Assembly (NCBI GenBank): GCA_050944475.1
Contig: JBMNRD010000003.1
Span: 124,001 to 188,000, forward strand
Reading direction: 5' to 3'
DNA: 64,000 nt
Origin: RGIG5612 sp050944475
GTDB taxonomy: Bacteria; Bacillota; Clostridia; Lachnospirales; Lachnospiraceae
Part shown: in pieces, positions 1 to 8,397 of the stretch
Numbering within the stretch: position 1 is the stretch's first letter
Layout: every line of letters starts with the position of its first letter
Made by a program: the position numbers and the translations under genes
The notes under the pieces: generated by a model
The model's database searches: none
The model's input: only the letters and a program-made list of their open reading frames with translations
What the model was told of the DNA's origin: nothing

Positions 1-202
1 TCTGAGTATAAACGATTCCTGTCATAACAATGGCCAGCAATCCAAGTTCAATAAACTCATTGCTTCCTACTATCGGCTTCTTCAAGAGCACCCTCATCAA
101 CACATCAACAACAGTCCATAGCATTGATGCTGCTATAACAATCATTCCTATATAGCAAATGAAATTGCCGACTTTATTAATAATGTTCCATATTTTGTTC
201 AT
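1..202 (-). CDS. dctQ: TRAP transporter small permease (DctQ-like), 3' end cut by window edge
   Basis: Reading leftwards from an ATG at 202 gives 67 residues without a stop up to the window edge. The start reads MNKIWNIINKVGNFICY, followed by a hydrophobic helix and then a second helix, with the pattern VDVLMRVLLKKPIVGSNEF that is typical of DctQ small membrane subunits. DctQ anchors the large permease of a tripartite ATP-independent periplasmic transporter. It lies 43 bases downstream of the binding-protein gene and is the last visible gene of the TRAP set (M, P, Q in transcription order). The C-terminal half is outside the window. Confidence 0.85.
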   Translation of the reverse strand, partial: MNKIWNIINKVGNFICYIGMIVIAASMLWTVVDVLMRVLLKKPIVGSNEFIELGLLAIVMTGIVYTQ

Positions 203-245
203 GTTTAATCCCCTTCAATGTAACAGAAAAGTCACTTTATGCGGA

Positions 246-1334
246 TCACGGATTCCATTCAGCATAATCTCCGGCATACTCGGCAAGCAGCTCAACAGCT
301 CTGTCATAGTAAGCCTGCGCGTCAATATCGGCCGTTGTATTTTTTTCGATCCACTGCTTTGCCGTAGCTTCATTGGCTGCTTCCATTGCCGCAAGAAGCT
401 CATCATTTACTTCAACGATTTCTACTCCGTGATCAACTGACAACTGTTTGTTTTCAAGTGTTGACAGCGAGAAGCATTCTGCAACTGCGAATCCAAGCTC
501 TTCGTATGTTTCATCGAATAACGCTTTAAGATCATCCGGAAGCTGATCCCATCTGTCACTATTCATAATGATAAAAGAGATCGGACATCCAAGATTGATA
601 TCGAGCATATAGCATGGATTAAGTTCATAGATTTTGAATGCATTAATCGCGTTCCAGTCGTTGCAGACGGCATCACATACGTTCTTTGAAAGGTTTTCAA
701 AGCTGTCTGTGATTGCAAATGAAACAGGTGCCGCACCCATATTCTGAAGCCACATAATTTGCGGTGTGATGGATGAGCGGATCTGAAGGCCTTTGAAATC
801 TGCAGGCACTGCAACCTTTTTGTTTGAAGAGATCGGTGTGGCCGCATTTGCATGTACTGTAAGAACATGTACCGTTTTGAGTTCATCCGAGAAACAGGTG
901 AATTCTTTATAGAGTTCCTGCGCAACCTTCGTTACCTGCATTCCGTTTTCAACGCCTATATAAGGAATATTCAAAACTTCTGCATATGTGAAACGTCCGC
1001 CTGCATGACCGGTTGAAAACCATGTCATATCAAGGCCTCCTGTTTCAACAAGCCCCAGAACCTCCGGAGGCGCGCCAAGCACACTGCCATACTGAATCGA
1101 AATATCGATTCTTCCGTTTGATTTATCCTTTAATCCCGCTGCCCACTCATCAATCTTGCCTCTGTATGTCGTCTCAACTTCAGGAATACCCATAACAAAT
1201 GAGTACACCTTGTCATCTCCTCCGGCTGCTTTGGTGGAGCTTTCCTCCGGTTTGCCACCATCTGGTTTGCCACCGCAAGCGCTAAGTCCTGCGATCATTA
1301 TGACTGCTAGAATCAATGCTAATAATTTTTTCAT
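246..1334 (-). CDS. dctP: TRAP transporter substrate-binding lipoprotein (DctP family)
   Basis: A 362-residue extracytoplasmic solute-binding protein. The N-terminus is a lipoprotein signal (MKKLLALILAVIMIAG with lipobox LSAC, Cys20), followed by a Gly/Ser/Lys-rich linker. The mature part has DctP family features: an early region GSVLGAPPEVLGLVETGGLDM, the ligand-binding segment around FKGLQIRSS and the TDSFENLSKNVCDAV region. Most DctP ligands are organic acids, bound through a conserved Arg; the R of QIRSS is the likely equivalent. It lies between the large permease (214 bases upstream) and the small permease (43 bases downstream). Ligand not predictable; the operon suggests a hydroxy or keto carboxylate. 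Confidence 0.9.
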   Translation of the reverse strand: MKKLLALILAVIMIAGLSACGGKPDGGKPEESSTKAAGGDDKVYSFVMGIPEVETTYRGKIDEWAAGLKDKSNGRIDISIQYGSVLGAPPEVLGLVETGGLDMTWFSTGHAGGRFTYAEVLNIPYIGVENGMQVTKVAQELYKEFTCFSDELKTVHVLTVHANAATPISSNKKVAVPADFKGLQIRSSITPQIMWLQNMGAAPVSFAITDSFENLSKNVCDAVCNDWNAINAFKIYELNPCYMLDINLGCPISFIIMNSDRWDQLPDDLKALFDETYEELGFAVAECFSLSTLENKQLSVDHGVEIVEVNDELLAAMEAANEATAKQWIEKNTTADIDAQAYYDRAVELLAEYAGDYAEWNP

Positions 1335-1547
1335 ACTAAATTCTCCTTTTCTTTGTACTTCAGTATTATTTTAAAGGTTTGTATATTACCTTTTCATGCT
1401 GTTTTGTTCTGAATTAACCCATTAGCAGGCTTTTCCTTTTTGCGGTTCTACCAAAAATCTTTTGCGTCTCATTTCTTCATATCTTAGTTAACAGAGTTCT
1501 TGCTATCTTTTTCGATTTGATGACAGCTGCCCTGCTTTTTAATTTAT

Positions 1548-2855
1548 TTATCCGCCATAAATCAGATTGGGCAGCCATGTAACTACACCGGGAACGAATG
1601 CCATTCCTATCATTACAATGAGATAAACTAAAATATTCGGAACGATTCCCTTAAATATAGTTGCCAAAGGCACGTCCTTCATAACACCTGCAGCAACATA
1701 ACAACTCATTCCGATCGGCGGCGTTATCGAGCCGAGATTTGCGACGCAAACCATCATGCAGCCAAACCATACCGGGTCATATCCAAGAGTTTTAACTATC
1801 GGAAGGAATATCGGTGTTGAAAGAATCACCAATGCCGCCCCATCAATAAAACATCCGAGAATTGCATAAATAATAACGATGATTATCATTATCACAACCG
1901 CCGGCAGTGCCAAGCCTTCCACCCAGGCCGCGAGATTTTCCGCAACCCTTGTTATTGACAGGAAGTAACCGAACATGTTTGCTCCAACTATAATGAGAAG
2001 CACCATGCCTGTAGATTTTACCGTTTCCCTAAGAGCAGCAAAAAATTTCTCCCAGGTAAATTGTTTCATAAAGATCATTATTACAAGTGCCAGGAATGCT
2101 CCGACTCCTGCAGCCTCCATAGCTGAAAATACTCCTGCGAACATTCCTCCTATAGATGAACCGAACAGAATAACCATCGGAATAAGTCCTATCAGAGATT
2201 TAAATTTATCTTTTATCTTATAAGGCTGCCCCTCAGGAACGCGCCCCGGATATATCTTTCCCTGAACGAAAACTACAATACAGAAACCTGCTGCCAGGAT
2301 AAGACCCGGGACAACACCTGATGCGAAAAGTCTTCCTATTGAAACTTCCGCAGCAATTCCGTAAAGGATGAATGTCGTGCTCGGAGGAATAAGCGTTCCG
2401 AGAGTTCCTGCCGTTGCTATGCAGCCTGCCGAAATTTGGTCGTCATAACCTCTTCTCCGCATTTCAGGCATAGCTATAATAGCCATGGTTGCCGTTGTGG
2501 CAGGAAGAGAACCGCAGATAGCACCAAAGAGTGCACATGCGACGACTGCTGCCATGGCAGCACCGCCTCTTGTCCTTCCAAGCCATGCCTGTGCCGCATC
2601 AAACAAACCTTTGCTTATTCCTGCATGATAAGCAAACTGTCCCATCAGAATAAACAAAGGAATAACTGTAAACGACAGTTTCATTGACCCGGCAAAGGTC
2701 TGCGTGGCAAGCATGCCCAAGGCCGAATTAAAATTCATAGCAACTGCATATCCGATGAAGCCGATGATAAACATCGAAAAACCGATATTAACACCAAGTA
2801 TCAACATGACAACCAGTGCTATCAAGCCAATAATGGCTAACACGCCCATATCCAT
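1548..2855 (-). CDS. dctM: TRAP transporter large permease (DctM-like)
   Basis: A 435-residue polytopic membrane protein with the DctM pattern: start MDMGVLAIIGLIALVVMLI, the segment SFTVIPLFILMGQFA, then GAICGSLPATTATMAIIAMPEM and a C-terminal repeat PPIGMSCYVAAGVMKD. It is the sodium-coupled translocation subunit of the TRAP system. Length is normal. The start is supported by GGAGGG upstream. The gene follows ptb by 33 bases, so it appears to belong to the same long minus-strand transcript. The 213 bases after it, before dctP, have no clear terminator. Confidence 0.9.
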   Translation of the reverse strand: MDMGVLAIIGLIALVVMLILGVNIGFSMFIIGFIGYAVAMNFNSALGMLATQTFAGSMKLSFTVIPLFILMGQFAYHAGISKGLFDAAQAWLGRTRGGAAMAAVVACALFGAICGSLPATTATMAIIAMPEMRRRGYDDQISAGCIATAGTLGTLIPPSTTFILYGIAAEVSIGRLFASGVVPGLILAAGFCIVVFVQGKIYPGRVPEGQPYKIKDKFKSLIGLIPMVILFGSSIGGMFAGVFSAMEAAGVGAFLALVIMIFMKQFTWEKFFAALRETVKSTGMVLLIIVGANMFGYFLSITRVAENLAAWVEGLALPAVVIMIIIVIIYAILGCFIDGAALVILSTPIFLPIVKTLGYDPVWFGCMMVCVANLGSITPPIGMSCYVAAGVMKDVPLATIFKGIVPNILVYLIVMIGMAFVPGVVTWLPNLIYGG

Positions 2856-2888
2856 TATAAACTACCCTCCTGTCAAATTTATTCGGTT

Positions 2889-3791
2889 TCAAATTAGCGC
2901 AGTAGCCAAAAGGAGTGACCTGTATTTATGTCCGGAAGAAACTCCTCTTGAGGACATTACTATAGGACACTTTAATCCCAATATAACGCTTCCTGCTCTA
3001 TTATTTCCTGTCATTGTAATGACTTTTGTCGCAATGTTCCCTGAATTCAAATCCGGGAAAATTGCAATATCGGCATCTCCGGCCACCTCGCTTTTTATTT
3101 TCTTCAATTTCGCAGCCTCTTTGCTTATTACAAGGTCAAATGCCATTGGCCCTTCAACGATACAGCGTTTTATTTTCCCTTCCTTCCACATTTTGCTCAA
3201 AAGATATGCGTCTTGATTTCCGGGAATTTTTTCATTTGATACTTCAACAGCTGAAAGAATTGCTACTTTCGGCTTTTCCCATCCCATTTTTATCAGCATC
3301 GAAACAGTGTTTTCTATCATCTTTTTTTTCTGCTCCAATGTCGGAGTAATCAAAATGGCTGCATCCGTTGAGGCAAGGGGCTTGTGGTAAGTCTCGATCT
3401 TTGCTACGTTTACAGAATGAACAACATTGCCCTGTTTTATCCCCGTCTCCTTATTAAGCATATGTTTCATCAAAACTGCCGTTTCGATCTGCCCCTTCAT
3501 CATCGAATCGACCAAATTTTCTTTTACAGCTACTATGGCCTTTTCAGCAGCTTCATCAATGTCCCTGCAGTCTTCTACTTTATATTTATCCGGCTCCTGT
3601 CCAAGTGTGACCAGATTATTTCTTATTGTATCTTTGTCTCCGAAAAGTATCGGATCCACGAACCCTTCATCTTTTGCCTCTATAACAGCTTCAAGCGCAT
3701 GAACCGCCTCCGCACCGACGACTGCTACTCTGTTGATTTTTTTACTTTCCTTTATTTGCATAAAAAGTTCATCATAATTATTAAATGCCAC
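2889..3791 (-). CDS. ptb: Phosphate butyryltransferase / phosphate acyltransferase
   Basis: Converts an acyl-CoA plus phosphate to acyl phosphate plus CoA (PTA/PTB family). About 300 residues, the usual length for Ptb. Visible family features are NRVAVVGAEAVHALEAV near the N-terminus, SMMKGQIETAVLMKHML in the middle and the C-terminal GPMAFDLVISKEAA with ADIAIFPDLNSGN. I place the start at the GTG at 3791 because GGAGAAG lies just upstream and the protein then begins VAFNNYDELF; a longer reading to 3824 would add residues atypical of the family. The start overlaps the end of buk by 11 bases, which suggests translational coupling. Acts with Buk to make ATP from an acyl-CoA; whether butyryl-CoA is the true substrate is not shown. 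Confidence 0.88.
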   Translation of the reverse strand: MAFNNYDELFMQIKESKKINRVAVVGAEAVHALEAVIEAKDEGFVDPILFGDKDTIRNNLVTLGQEPDKYKVEDCRDIDEAAEKAIVAVKENLVDSMMKGQIETAVLMKHMLNKETGIKQGNVVHSVNVAKIETYHKPLASTDAAILITPTLEQKKKMIENTVSMLIKMGWEKPKVAILSAVEVSNEKIPGNQDAYLLSKMWKEGKIKRCIVEGPMAFDLVISKEAAKLKKIKSEVAGDADIAIFPDLNSGNIATKVITMTGNNRAGSVILGLKCPIVMSSRGVSSGHKYRSLLLATALI

Positions 3792-4923
3792 TTTTCTTCT
3801 CCTTAGCTTCAGTTTCTCTTGCAAATTTCAGAAAATCCTCCATGCTATCAAATCCTTCCGGAACACTCTCATAGATCTTTGCCTTTTCCTCGCCTTCAAG
3901 AACGCGGCGGCCTCCTTCCGCGAGTGCTTCCATTTCCATCTCTCCCGGTATAGTGACCACTTGTCCGATAAATGAAACTCTTTCCGAAACAAGATTTACA
4001 AACTTTTCGGAATATGCCATGCCTCCGGTCAGAATTATTGCAAGAGGATCTTCATTTAAAGATATCCTCATCTCAGCGATTGCCTTGGCAAGCTGAAGAG
4101 CCATAGCCCTTACTATAAGATCCACTTCTTCTCTCGTCTCAGACATATCAAGAACCTCTTTTGCATTCTGCGTTCCGAAATATGCCATAAATCCGCTTTG
4201 TCCGTTCAGCTTTCGCCTGAGTTCCTCAAAAGAAAACTGATTTGAATAACAAAGCTTTAAGAAAGAATCTGTCGGAAGTCTTCCGGCTCTCTGTGCGGAC
4301 ATCGGACCGTTAAAGGCACCTGTCATATCAATAATTCTGCCGTGAGAATGTGCACTCACCGAAACTGATCCTCCAAGATGAGCAACTATAAATGCATTCC
4401 TCTCATAAACCGTTCCGAGCTGTTTAGCATATGTCCTTGCCACCATACGGGCATTCAAGGGATGTCCGCTCATATTAAACCGGATTCCCGGATATCCCGT
4501 TATTTGAGAGATCTCATCCGCCTCATTCGTTGCAACTGCATCATATATGATTACAGGAATCCCGTAAGGATCCGCCAACATCCTTGCAACAACACATGTG
4601 ATGCTGGACTCATGTTGAGAAATGGTTCCATACTTTGCAACTTCTCTTAAATAATCCGTAACTTTATAAGCACCGCCTTTTATTTTCGGCATAGCACCGC
4701 CTCTCGCAGATATGATATCGACTGTCTTAAGATCGACCTTTTTATCTGCGAGTATCTTTTTTATTGATTCAAACCGGTCAGGTATCTGTGTCCTGGCCTT
4801 TGTAATATTTTTTATTGAATCAGCCGGCACTTCTATGCTTTCCTTGAATATTTGGTTTTCATCTTCAAAAAGAGCGACTTTTGTTGAAGTGGAGCCAATA
4901 TTTAAAACCAGTATTTTTTTCAT
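3781..4923 (-). CDS. buk: Butyrate kinase (acetokinase family)
   Basis: Makes ATP and a carboxylic acid from acyl phosphate. The 380-residue protein has the ASKHA start LVLNIGSTSTKVALFED, the middle GHPLNARMVARTYAK and the glycine-rich AHLGGSVSVSAHSHGRIIDMTGAFNGPMS pattern of butyrate kinases, then ILTGGMAYSEKF. It is somewhat longer than the usual roughly 355 residues because of a charged C-terminal tail ending ETEAKEKKSGI. It lies 12 bases downstream of the thiolase gene and overlaps ptb. In this operon it may act on an acyl phosphate other than butyryl phosphate. Confidence 0.9.
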   Translation of the reverse strand: MKKILVLNIGSTSTKVALFEDENQIFKESIEVPADSIKNITKARTQIPDRFESIKKILADKKVDLKTVDIISARGGAMPKIKGGAYKVTDYLREVAKYGTISQHESSITCVVARMLADPYGIPVIIYDAVATNEADEISQITGYPGIRFNMSGHPLNARMVARTYAKQLGTVYERNAFIVAHLGGSVSVSAHSHGRIIDMTGAFNGPMSAQRAGRLPTDSFLKLCYSNQFSFEELRRKLNGQSGFMAYFGTQNAKEVLDMSETREEVDLIVRAMALQLAKAIAEMRISLNEDPLAIILTGGMAYSEKFVNLVSERVSFIGQVVTIPGEMEMEALAEGGRRVLEGEEKAKIYESVPEGFDSMEDFLKFARETEAKEKKSGI

Positions 4924-4935
4924 ATCCTCAACCTA

Positions 4936-6102
4936 TTACAATGCTTCTATTATTCCGGCGGCTCCCTGACCTCCACCGATACACATAGTGATAAGTCCAT
5001 AGCGTAAGTTATTATCTTTAAGATAATCAATTGCTTTACACATAAGAACCGCTCCTGTAGCTCCAAGCGGATGACCGAGCGCCATGGCCCCACCGTAAGG
5101 ATTGACTTTTTCCATTGGAATATTCAATTCCTGAATACAGGCTAACGCCTGTGCCGCAAACGCTTCATTTATTTCTATAATATCCATATCATCAACAGTG
5201 AGGCCTGTTTTCTTCATGACCTTCGGTACCGCATAAATTGGTCCAAGCCCCATTACCGTAGGATCTAATCCCGCAACCGAGGAACCGAGTATTCTCGCAA
5301 ACGGCTTGATGTTTCTCTTTTCCGCTTCCGCCCTTTCCATAAGCACTACAAATGCTGCCCCGTCAGTCATCTGTGAAGAAGTCGCTGCAGTTATCCTGCC
5401 ATTTTCCCTGAAACACGGTTCAAGTTCTGCCAGCTTTTCAATGGTTGTTCCGGGACGTATTCCTTCATCTTCTGTAATGGTCTTTTTATTACCGTCTTTG
5501 TCAATAACTTCGACCGGGATGATAGACTTTGCCAGTTTCCCTTCAGCCTGAGCCTTTGCTGCTTTTGCATGAGATACAACCGCCATTTTTTCCATGGCTT
5601 TACGGCTGATATCGTATTTATCCGCAACACGTTCCGCGGTTTCTCCCATTGCCATATATGCTCCGGGTTCATTTTCTAAAAGCCATTCGTTACAAAGCTC
5701 ATCTGCGTACGAAGTAAAACACATGGACATACTCTCAACTCCGCCGGCAATCATAATCGCTTCCTGTCCGGCTGCTATTGCATTTGCCGCAGTAGTTATC
5801 GTCTGAAGACCTGCAGAACAGAATCTGTTGACGGTTTGTGCCGGAACATCATATGGAAGATTAGATCTTAACACGATTAGTCTTGCGATATTCTTATCCG
5901 CTTGAAGGTGGCTTCTGGCATTTCCGACGATAACATCATCATATTCTGAAAAATTTATTTCAGGAATTTGTGCCACAACTCCATTTAAGGTCTGTGCTGC
6001 ATATTCAACAGGATGAACCGTTGCGAAAGAACCCTTTCTTGCTCTGCAAAGAGGAGATCTTCCATATGCCACTATCACGATATCTTTCGGGTAACTGTTC
6101 AT
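4936..6102 (-). CDS. Thiolase (acetyl-CoA acetyltransferase family)
   Basis: A 388-residue thiolase that condenses or cleaves beta-ketoacyl-CoA. The start at 6102 (MNSYPKDIVIVAYGRSP) is chosen because AGGAGATG precedes it; the longer open frame upstream overlaps the symporter gene and is not thiolase-like. Catalytic features visible: nucleophile Cys in NRFCSAGLQTI, His in INEAFAAQAL and GGAMALGHPLGATGA, and the second Cys in LITMCIGGGQGAA. In this operon it could handle acetoacetyl-CoA or a longer ketoacyl-CoA. It is 23 bases downstream of the symporter gene. Confidence 0.92.
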   Translation of the reverse strand: MNSYPKDIVIVAYGRSPLCRARKGSFATVHPVEYAAQTLNGVVAQIPEINFSEYDDVIVGNARSHLQADKNIARLIVLRSNLPYDVPAQTVNRFCSAGLQTITTAANAIAAGQEAIMIAGGVESMSMCFTSYADELCNEWLLENEPGAYMAMGETAERVADKYDISRKAMEKMAVVSHAKAAKAQAEGKLAKSIIPVEVIDKDGNKKTITEDEGIRPGTTIEKLAELEPCFRENGRITAATSSQMTDGAAFVVLMERAEAEKRNIKPFARILGSSVAGLDPTVMGLGPIYAVPKVMKKTGLTVDDMDIIEINEAFAAQALACIQELNIPMEKVNPYGGAMALGHPLGATGAVLMCKAIDYLKDNNLRYGLITMCIGGGQGAAGIIEAL

Positions 6103-6125
6103 TTTACATCTCCTAAAAAATATAT

Positions 6126-7568
6126 TTACATATATCCAAGCATGGACCAGTACGGAATGCTGACCAAACAGCCGATAAGCGCCACGACAAGGTAACATAT
6201 TCCTGCTTTTACCGTGCTGGAATGTCTGATTGTCCCTTCCATCGCCTCAAATCCGGCAAGATATGTCGGATTTTGATAAAAGGCTATCCATACAGCCACT
6301 GCTGAATAAACCACAAGTCCGGTGATAAACGGATTTATTCCCAAAGTTATAGAAAGCGGTGAAAAAACACACAGCGATATCGTTATTGTCGCAGCCTGAG
6401 AATTTAAAACAAATCTCATTGCAACCGCTACAAGAAACACCACTAAAACAAATATTGTTTTATTTGTCATTATTCCTGTCAACGGATAAATAATCGCTTG
6501 CAACCAATCGCCAAGGCCTGTTTTCGTGAAAACCTCTCCCATATTAAGAACAACTCCCATAAAAATAATGAAGTCCCAGGGCAGTCCTGTTTTTATGTCA
6601 TCCGGTTCAAGTACCTTGAAACAAAAGCACAGTACTCCTCCTATCACCGCAATAACCGCTGAATGTACACCTATAAAGCTTTCAAGTATCCAAAAGAAAA
6701 GGCAGAAAACAAGTATACCTGTCGCTATTTTCTCGCTTTTACTCATCTTTCCAAGCTCTGAACACATTCTTCTTGAGTCTTCCTTCGAAAACGACGCTTT
6801 CCCCGTAGGCTTATATAAGATTCTGACCGCAAGAAACATCCCGACCAATATACATACGGCAATCGGTATCATTGCAATAAACCACTGTATCCAGGAAACT
6901 CTCGCGTATTCTTCAGGAATCGAACCAAGTACCGAAGCAGACAAAAAACTGGCTGATATGAAAAACGTCCCTGTAAGAGAAAACCCTGAAAAAGCCGCAA
7001 TAAACAGGCCGACTCTTCCCTTTGAATTATCCGCGTAGCCTAAAAGATTTGAGCTGCTTGTTGCAATCTTTGCGCCTAAAATTGCCTTGGCGGTTGTGCT
7101 TGGCATAAGCGGTGAACAAATAGTCCCTATCAGAATCAGCGCCAAAGATTGTCCTTTGTAGGTAGGAGAAAACAATTTCATAAGATTCAGCGATATCCTT
7201 TTCAGAAGTCCCGTTTTCGTCACCACCGTTGCCAACATAAAGGCCCCAATAACAAGCCAAAAGGATGTTTTTGAAAAGGCTGAAAATACCAACGAGAAAT
7301 TGATTCCTGCAACTACCACCCATACGCACTGAAGAATAAGGGCTGTACACCATGCGGGTATGACCATACCTATCCACCATATAATTGCCAAAAGGAGCGC
7401 AGCAATTGCTATCATTCCCTGTCTACCGGAGTAATCAAAACCCGAAACTGCCTCCGCAAGAGAGGCCGGAGCCGGCAATACAAAGCCAATTACGACAAAA
7501 GCAACAATTCCCAAGACTCCGGCTATTGTCTTTTTATTTAAAAATGACACTCTCTTCGTACTTTCCAT
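6126..7568 (-). CDS. DASS-type anion:Na+ symporter (CitT/SLC13-like)
   Basis: A 480-residue polytopic membrane protein with about 11-12 hydrophobic segments. Family features: LLLAIIWWIGMVIPAWCTALILQ near residue 60, KTSFWLVIGAFMLATVVTKTGL, and paired motifs GTICSPLMPSTTAKAILG and FVLNSQAATITISL, which correspond to the SNT-like ion and substrate sites of divalent anion:sodium symporters. The SDR gene lies 25 bases upstream. It would be a second uptake or exchange route for carboxylates beside the TRAP system in the same operon. The substrate cannot be told from sequence. The start has a weak ribosome-binding site, so the N-terminus is less certain. Confidence 0.75.
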   Translation of the reverse strand: MESTKRVSFLNKKTIAGVLGIVAFVVIGFVLPAPASLAEAVSGFDYSGRQGMIAIAALLLAIIWWIGMVIPAWCTALILQCVWVVVAGINFSLVFSAFSKTSFWLVIGAFMLATVVTKTGLLKRISLNLMKLFSPTYKGQSLALILIGTICSPLMPSTTAKAILGAKIATSSSNLLGYADNSKGRVGLFIAAFSGFSLTGTFFISASFLSASVLGSIPEEYARVSWIQWFIAMIPIAVCILVGMFLAVRILYKPTGKASFSKEDSRRMCSELGKMSKSEKIATGILVFCLFFWILESFIGVHSAVIAVIGGVLCFCFKVLEPDDIKTGLPWDFIIFMGVVLNMGEVFTKTGLGDWLQAIIYPLTGIMTNKTIFVLVVFLVAVAMRFVLNSQAATITISLCVFSPLSITLGINPFITGLVVYSAVAVWIAFYQNPTYLAGFEAMEGTIRHSSTVKAGICYLVVALIGCLVSIPYWSMLGYM

Positions 7569-7593
7569 GCTTTGAAAAAATCATCTTGTCCTT

Positions 7594-8379
7594 CTAAACT
7601 ACGGAAGCAAGTCCGCCGTCAGGATATATAATCTGTCCCGTAACAAAATCAGATGCAGCAGATGCCAGGAAAATCGCAGGTCCTATATTATCTTCAGGCT
7701 CCCCAAGTCTTCCCATGGGAACGTTCTTGACAGCATTTGCCTGGCCATCCGGATTGTTTTTATATACCTCAACCATCATAGGTGTCATTGTTACAATGGG
7801 ACCGATCCCATTTACGGTTATACCGTCAAGCGCCCATTCTGATGCCAAGGATTTTATAAGCATATCCACCGCACCTTTTGTTACACTGTAGCAAGTGTTG
7901 CCTTTGCCATTCTTTACGGCACGAATGCCTCTTATGGAAGAAACATTAATTATCTTTCCATATTTATTTTCTGCCATATATTTTGCAAACTCGCGACAAG
8001 CGATCATCATTCCTCTGATATTGACCGCAAACATTGCATCCCAGACTTCCATATCCATCTCAAAGGTGGGCGATTTTTTGTTAAGTCCCTGTGAATTTAC
8101 AAGAATGCAGACTCCACCCATTTCTTTATTTGATTTCTTTGCGAGTTCTATGATGCTCTGCTCATCGGAAACGTCTACAGTGTAATATTTAACATCACAG
8201 CCGATTTCGTTTTTAATTTCCTCGGCTGCCTTTTTAAGGTTATTTTCATTACGACTTGCTATGGCAACCTTTGCTCCTGCTGAGGCAAGACCTTTGGCTA
8301 TGGCCTGTCCGATTCCACCTGCCCCGCCTATAACTACCGCATTTTTTCCGGTAAGATCCATTAAGTTTCTATAATCCAT
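7594..8379 (-). CDS. Short-chain dehydrogenase/reductase (SDR), FabG/gluconate 5-DH-like
   Basis: A 261-residue classical SDR, normal length. Rossmann motif GGAGGIGQAIAKGLA near residues 18-32, the catalytic serine in INVSSIRGIRAV, and the catalytic Tyr-Lys pair in CYSVTKGAVDML. The C-terminus LASAASDFVTGQIIYPDGG is typical. GAGAGG precedes the ATG. NAD(P)-dependent interconversion of a hydroxyl and a keto group on an unknown substrate. With the separate HAD-type dehydrogenase upstream the operon has two candidate oxidation steps. Confidence 0.88.
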   Translation of the reverse strand: MDYRNLMDLTGKNAVVIGGAGGIGQAIAKGLASAGAKVAIASRNENNLKKAAEEIKNEIGCDVKYYTVDVSDEQSIIELAKKSNKEMGGVCILVNSQGLNKKSPTFEMDMEVWDAMFAVNIRGMMIACREFAKYMAENKYGKIINVSSIRGIRAVKNGKGNTCYSVTKGAVDMLIKSLASEWALDGITVNGIGPIVTMTPMMVEVYKNNPDGQANAVKNVPMGRLGEPEDNIGPAIFLASAASDFVTGQIIYPDGGLASVV

Positions 8380-8397
8380 ATCGTTTTCCTCTCAGTT

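Noticed and set aside
2889..6102. Reading ptb-buk-thiolase as the standard butyrate formation operon
   Set aside because: Crotonase, butyryl-CoA dehydrogenase and electron-transfer flavoprotein genes are missing, the dehydrogenase is carnitine-DH-like, and BKACE heads the operon.
6103..6198. N-terminal extension of the thiolase to 6198
   Set aside because: It overlaps the symporter gene and does not look like a thiolase; a good ribosome-binding site precedes the start at 6102.
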